Positions 5,629-9,132 of a DNA stretch of 9,132 nucleotides are shown one piece after another. The DNA comes from CAYFSC01 sp964345695 (GTDB taxonomy: Bacteria; Bacteroidota; Rhodothermia; Rhodothermales; Salinibacteraceae). The stretch lies in the NCBI GenBank assembly GCA_964345695.1, contig CAYFSC010000124.1, positions 1 through 9,132 on the forward strand, in the 5' to 3' direction. The notes under the pieces are model-generated. The model saw nothing but the letters and a program-made list of their open reading frames with translations, ran no database searches and was not told the DNA's origin. How positions within the stretch are numbered: the first letter of the stretch is position 1; every line of letters starts with the position of its first letter. A program made the position numbers and the translations under genes.

Positions 5629-6978
5629 ATGAATCGCCCCTCCCTGACGAGTCCCCACGACGCCGACATCCTGACGTTGGCCGTCCCGGCCCTTGCCGGG
5701 CTCGCGGCCGACCCGCTCGTGTCGCTCATCGACACGGCGTTTGTCGGGCAGCTTGGGCGCGTGCCCCTCGGGGCGCTCGGTGTGAACGCGTCGATCTTCT
5801 CGATGACGTTCATGATCTTCAACTTCCTCGCCTACGGCACCACGCCACGGGTGGGGCGCGCCGTGGGCGAGGGCGACCGCACCGAGGCCGGGCGCGTGGT
5901 GCTGCGGGCGCTGCTGCTCGCCGTGATCGCCGGGGCCGTGGCGCTCGCGCTCCTGCAGCTTCTGGCGGTGCCCATCCTGCGCCTCATGGGGGCCGGGGGC
6001 GAGTTGATGAGCCCAGCCCTCGACTATCTGCGCATCCGGGCGTGCGCCGGGCCGGCCGTGCTTCTCATCACGGCAGGGCACGGCGCCTTCCGCGGCTACC
6101 AGGACACGCGGACGCCCATGATTGTGACCATCGGATTCAACATCGTCAACGCCGCGCTCGACCCGATCCTCATTTTTGGCCTCGGCTGGGGCCTGGTCGG
6201 GGCGGCAACGGCCACCGTCGTCGCGCAGTGGATCGGGGCGATCGTCTTCGTCGTGCTTCTGCTGCGCGTCCGCCGCGAGGCGCTGGGCATCGTGCTTGCG
6301 TGGCCGCGCCTGCGCTCGCTCCTTCCGTTCCTAACAGTGGGGCGCGACCTGGTCCTCCGCACCGCCGCCCTCGTGGGCACGATGACGCTGGCGACAGCCG
6401 TGGCCGCGCGGGTGGGCGTGACGGCCGTCGCTGCCCATCAGGTGGCGGCGCAGCTCTGGCTCTTTCTCGCACTGCTGGTGGACGCGCTCGCCGTGGCGGC
6501 GCAGGCGCTCGTTTCCAAGCACCTCGGCGCCGACGATCCGGACGCAGCGCGGGCCGTGTCGCACCGCCTGCTGCAATGGGGGCTCGTCGTGGGCGTTGGC
6601 CTCGGCCTCGGCTTCGCGGCGCTCCGGCCCGTGCTGCCCGGCTTCTTCACTGACGATCCGGCCACCGTCTCCGCCGTCCTCGGGGTCTTTAGTTTTGTGG
6701 CGTTTCTGCAGCCGCTGAACGGGCTTGTCTTCGTAGGAGACGGCATCTACATGGGGGCGGAGGCGTTCGGCTACCTCGCAAAGGCCATGCTGGCGTCGGC
6801 CGGCGCGGCGGCTGCGGTGCTCCTGCTCGTGCAGCCGATGGGCTGGGGGCTGCAGGGCGTGTGGTGGGGCCTCACGATGCTCATGGGAACCCGCGCCCTC
6901 ACGCTGGCCGTGCCGTACGTGCGGGGGCGGCTGTTTCGGACAACCGCAACGTTGGAACGTTCGAACGGTCAACGTTGA
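5629..6978 (+). CDS. MATE family efflux transporter (DinF-like)
   Basis: A 449-residue inner-membrane protein of typical MATE length with about twelve helices in two six-helix lobes. MATE proteins export drugs, metabolites or organic cations in exchange for protons or sodium ions. Visible family features are the first-helix segment PLVSLIDTAFVGQLG with D35, the DPILIFGLGWGLVGAATATV segment with D178, and the second-lobe AAHQVAAQLWLF stretch with H270. D35 and D178 match the acidic residues important in the N-lobe of characterised DinF-type members; this is inferred from position only. The ATG at 5629 precedes the first helix by a short polar tail and fits the family, although no Shine-Dalgarno motif is seen. 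The last codons overlap a cluster of small palindromes. The SLC13-type gene follows 106 bases downstream on the same strand, so the two transporters may share a transcript. The substrate is unknown. Confidence 0.95.
   Translation: MNRPSLTSPHDADILTLAVPALAGLAADPLVSLIDTAFVGQLGRVPLGALGVNASIFSMTFMIFNFLAYGTTPRVGRAVGEGDRTEAGRVVLRALLLAVIAGAVALALLQLLAVPILRLMGAGGELMSPALDYLRIRACAGPAVLLITAGHGAFRGYQDTRTPMIVTIGFNIVNAALDPILIFGLGWGLVGAATATVVAQWIGAIVFVVLLLRVRREALGIVLAWPRLRSLLPFLTVGRDLVLRTAALVGTMTLATAVAARVGVTAVAAHQVAAQLWLFLALLVDALAVAAQALVSKHLGADDPDAARAVSHRLLQWGLVVGVGLGLGFAALRPVLPGFFTDDPATVSAVLGVFSFVAFLQPLNGLVFVGDGIYMGAEAFGYLAKAMLASAGAAAAVLLLVQPMGWGLQGVWWGLTMLMGTRALTLAVPYVRGRLFRTTATLERSNGQR
6947..6977. repeat. 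Cluster of palindromes at the 3' end of the MATE gene
   Basis: The self-palindrome CAACGTTG occurs at 6947-6954 and again at 6970-6977, flanking a third, GAACGTTC (6955-6962), and a GAACG. The 31 bases cover the last codons of the MATE gene (ending SNGQR) and most of its stop. The pattern could be a protein-binding site or a transcript-end structure. There is no T-tract after it. Confidence 0.45.
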
Positions 6979-7084
6979 ACGAGATGTGCAAATCTGCGCC
7001 GACTTCGTGCAGGCCGGTTGCACCCACGACGGTTCTCACCGACATTACACGGTGCGAAACTGTCCGCTTTGACCGTGTTCTTCC

Positions 7085-8929
7085 ATGTCCGTTCTGCTCC
7101 CTCTTCTTGCTCTTGCCCAGGCGATGCCGGTCGTCACGATCGACATGCTCGTCGTGATGGGGATCATCCTGCTGGCGCTGGTCCTCTTCATCGTCGAAAT
7201 CGTCCCGATCGACGTCACGGCCATCGGGCTGATGGTGGTCGTGATTCTGCTGGAGCCCTGGACGAAGATCGGCCCGACCGACGGCCTCGCGGGATTTTCG
7301 AGCACCGCCACGATCACCGTCCTGGCGATGTTTATCCTCAGCGAGGGCGTGCGCCGTACGGGGCTGCTGCAGCTGATGGGCGACAAGATTGTCGAGTGGA
7401 CGCAGGGCAACTTCTTCCGCCAGTACGCCGCGGTCATCGGCCTTTCGGGGAGTACAGCCGGGTTTATCAACAACACCCCGGTCGTGGCCATGATGATTCC
7501 GATGGTGATGAACATTGCGCGGAAGACGAAGACCTCGCCCTCGAAGCTGCTCATGCCGCTGTCGTTCGCGTCGATGATGGGCGGGATGCTCACGCTCATC
7601 GGCACGTCGACCAACATTCTGGCGAGCGACGTGAGTGCGCGGCTGCTGGGGCATCCGTTTTCGATGTTCGAGTTCACGGCGCTCGGCGCGCTGGTGCTCG
7701 GCGCCGGCTCGCTCTACCTGCTGTTCGTGGGGCGCCATCTCGTGCCGGAGCGCATCAAGCCCGAGGAGGACCTGACGGAAGAGTTCCGGATGAGCGGCTA
7801 CCTCAGCGAGGTGGTCGTCACCGACGACTCGCCGCTCGTCGGCGCGGTCGTACAGCAGGAAGTCGCGTCCATGGACCTGGACGTCGACATTGTACAGATC
7901 ATCCGCAACGGAACGCCGTTCCCCGCGCCGATCGGCAACAAGCAGTTTCGGGCGGGCGACGTGCTCATGCTGCGGACGAACCGGCCCACGCTGGTGCAAT
8001 TCATGCAGACGCAGAAGCTGGAACCGGTCATTAAAGCGAAGTTTACGGAGGACGACTTTGAGGTTCGCGAGCAGGGCGAGACGCTGGTCGAGCTGGTGCT
8101 GCTCTCGGAGAACCCTCTGGTGGGAGAGACGCTGCGTTCGGTCAACTTCGCTCAGCGATATGACGCGCTCGTGCTGGCCATCCGGCGCCGCGGCTCGACG
8201 ATTCAGGAGCGCATCGACGGAATGACGCTGCAGGGCGGCGATACGTTGCTGGTGCAGGCGTCCGAGCAGTCGCTGCGGCGCTTCAACCGCAACCGGACGT
8301 TCGTGGTGGTGCAGAATACAGCGCCCAAGTTCCGGCGCGGCAAGATCGGCATCGCCCTCGGCATTGTAGCCGCCGTCGTCGCGCTGGCGGCGCTCGACCT
8401 CCTGCCGATCGTCGTCTCGGCCCTGGTCGGCGTGCTGGCCATGGTGGCCACGGGGTGCGTGCGGCCCACCGAGATTTACGGCGCCGTCGACTGGAGCGTG
8501 ATCTTCCTGCTGGCAGGCGTCATCCCGCTCGGCATGGCGCTGGAACGCTCGGGCGGGGCGGAGTATCTGGCGCATGTGCTCGCCGGCTCGGCGGAGGCCG
8601 TCTCGCCGTTCGTGCTGCTCCTTTTGTTCTATGTCTTCACCTCGCTCATTACCCAGGTGGTCAGCAACAACGCCAGCGTCATCCTGATGATACCGGTGGC
8701 CGTGGATGCCGCGGCGCTGACGGGCACCAACCCATTCGCGTTCGTGATGGTCGTGACCTTTGCGGCCTCCACCGCCCTTCTCACGCCCGTCGGCTACCAG
8801 ACGAACCTGATGGTGTACGGCCCGGGCGGCTACCGCTTCACGGACTTCTTCCGCGTCGGGGCCCCGCTCCAGGTGATCCTGGCCTTCGTCACCTGCGGCG
8901 GCATCGCGCTCATCTGGGGCCTCGGGTAG
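7085..8929 (+). CDS. DASS/SLC13-type anion transporter with two RCK_C (TrkA-C) domains
   Basis: A 614-residue inner-membrane transporter. Residues of about 15-215 form the first membrane half and 417-613 the second. Between them lie two consecutive RCK_C domains, about 240-316 and 325-405, the second reading ELVLLSENPLVGETLRS and ending LQGGDTLLVQAS. Conserved membrane motifs occur as a pair in the two halves: FINNTPVVAMMIP (N129, N130, T131, P132) with GTSTNI (173-178), and VVSNNASVILMIP (N528, N529) with TPVGYQTNLM (567-576). Family members move sulfate, dicarboxylates or similar anions, usually with sodium; proteins with this inserted pair include sulfate-linked and sulfur-limitation transporters, so sulfate is a reasonable but unproved guess. 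RCK_C domains usually bind small ligands or nucleotides, suggesting regulation. The start at 7085 gives LLPLLALAQA before the first helix; ATGs further in are possible. No Shine-Dalgarno motif is visible. Confidence 0.94.
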   Translation: MSVLLPLLALAQAMPVVTIDMLVVMGIILLALVLFIVEIVPIDVTAIGLMVVVILLEPWTKIGPTDGLAGFSSTATITVLAMFILSEGVRRTGLLQLMGDKIVEWTQGNFFRQYAAVIGLSGSTAGFINNTPVVAMMIPMVMNIARKTKTSPSKLLMPLSFASMMGGMLTLIGTSTNILASDVSARLLGHPFSMFEFTALGALVLGAGSLYLLFVGRHLVPERIKPEEDLTEEFRMSGYLSEVVVTDDSPLVGAVVQQEVASMDLDVDIVQIIRNGTPFPAPIGNKQFRAGDVLMLRTNRPTLVQFMQTQKLEPVIKAKFTEDDFEVREQGETLVELVLLSENPLVGETLRSVNFAQRYDALVLAIRRRGSTIQERIDGMTLQGGDTLLVQASEQSLRRFNRNRTFVVVQNTAPKFRRGKIGIALGIVAAVVALAALDLLPIVVSALVGVLAMVATGCVRPTEIYGAVDWSVIFLLAGVIPLGMALERSGGAEYLAHVLAGSAEAVSPFVLLLLFYVFTSLITQVVSNNASVILMIPVAVDAAALTGTNPFAFVMVVTFAASTALLTPVGYQTNLMVYGPGGYRFTDFFRVGAPLQVILAFVTCGGIALIWGLG

Positions 8930-8936
8930 GAGAAAA

Positions 8937-9005
8937 CGCCCACCGCGGGGAGGTTGACCGCTGGAGCCTCCAACAAAATGAGCCTCCAACAAAAAATGCC
9001 CACCG
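8937..9005. repeat. Two copies of an A-tract plus YGCCCACCG module
   Basis: AAAACGCCCACCG (8933-8945) and AAAATGCCCACCG (8993-9005) are near-identical, 60 bases apart, just after the stop of the SLC13-type gene. On the minus strand each reads CGGTGGGC followed by a T-tract, the pattern of the 3' half of an intrinsic terminator. Both can pair with TGCCCACC on the minus strand at 9071-9064. Confidence 0.6.
8963..8994 (+). repeat. Perfect 15-base direct repeat in tandem (16-base period)
   Basis: GAGCCTCCAACAAAA occurs at 8964-8978 and again at 8980-8994, separated by one base. It lies between the two YGCCCACCG modules. The CCTCC in each copy could pair with GGAGG at 8949-8953. Tandem duplication by slippage is the simplest origin. 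Confidence 0.88.
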
Positions 9006-9071
9006 GGCCGGATCCCAGGTCGGCGAACGCAGCGCGAGGTTCGTATGCATGGGATCCAACCGGGGTGGGCA
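8991..9071 (-). terminator. Long nested hairpin with T-tract, probably ends a minus-strand transcript from the right
   Basis: Three stems are nested: TGCCCACC (8997-9004) with GGTGGGCA (9064-9071), GGATCCCA (9010-9017) with TGGGATCC (9050-9057), and CGAAC (9024-9028) with GTTCG (9039-9043), with internal loops between. On the minus strand the outer stem is followed by six T residues (8996-8991), like an intrinsic terminator with an unusually long hairpin. It faces the SLC13-type gene, so a convergent gene beyond the right edge is likely; a minus-strand frame ending PRGLQPRDP with a TAA at 9101-9103 fits that but is only ten codons. A small structured RNA is the alternative. Confidence 0.68.
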
Positions 9072-9105
9072 CTTCTGTGTGGCATCTGCCGGTGCCGATG
9101 TTACG

Positions 9106-9132
9106 GATCCCGCGGTTGCAGACCCCGCGGTT
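9106..9132. repeat. Start of a 15-base tandem repeat at the window edge
   Basis: GATCCCGCGGTTGCA (9106-9120) is followed directly by GACCCCGCGGTT (9121-9132), matching at 11 of 12 bases before the window ends. It is a partial tandem array; whether it continues, and whether it is coding, cannot be seen here. Confidence 0.5.

Noticed and set aside
6899..9085. 728-codon minus-strand open frame opposite the SLC13-type gene
   Set aside because: It is rich in His, Arg, Asp and Gln with no membrane, signal or family motif. It is the GC-driven shadow of the strongly supported transporter gene on the other strand.
8978..9132. Plus-strand open frame starting at 8978 and running off the right edge
   Set aside because: The translation looks like random sequence and reads through the nested hairpin and repeats. 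A later in-frame ATG at 9098 cannot be judged on eleven codons.
9101..9132. Possible C-terminal end of a minus-strand gene (PRGLQPRDP then TAA)
   Set aside because: The placement before the hairpin terminator is attractive, but ten codons are too few to call a gene.

Overview
The window looks like chromosomal DNA from a high-GC member of the Bacteroidota/Rhodothermota, most probably a Salinibacter-like halophile. This is inferred from the GC-rich coding DNA, acidic exported proteins, a lipoprotein with a charged stretch after its cysteine, and the lack of a clear Shine-Dalgarno motif before any of the seven genes. No ribosomal marker is present, so the assignment is tentative.

Layout, left to right. 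Positions 1-488 hold no intact gene. They carry a strong factor-independent terminator (174-208) and, on the minus strand at about 236-394, a recognisable remnant of the N-terminal domain of a DsbD-type thiol:disulfide reductase. At 489-1982 (+) lies a HAD-superfamily IMP-GMP-type 5'-nucleotidase. It converges on a minus-strand run that reads, in transcription order: a secreted HEAT-like helical-repeat protein (5121-4642), a strong terminator (4614-4573), a small lipocalin-like lipoprotein (4400-3888), an MFS transporter (3776-2562) and a 114-residue protein of unknown function (2370-2026). A 507-base divergent intergenic region with an AT-rich core (about 5225-5530) separates the HEAT-like gene from two plus-strand transporters: a MATE-family exporter (5629-6978) and a DASS/SLC13-type anion transporter with two RCK_C (TrkA-C) domains between its membrane halves (7085-8929). 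The right end (8930-9132) holds repeats and a long nested hairpin that looks like a terminator for a minus-strand gene beyond the window.

The genes do not form an obvious pathway. The common thread is envelope and transport: three different secondary transporters and two exported proteins beside one nucleotide-metabolism enzyme. I see no CRISPR array, insertion sequence, prophage gene, rRNA or tRNA. No convincing new multi-gene system is visible. The most noteworthy items are the DsbD-domain relic, the repeat/hairpin cluster at the right end, and several palindromes in leaders and gene ends.
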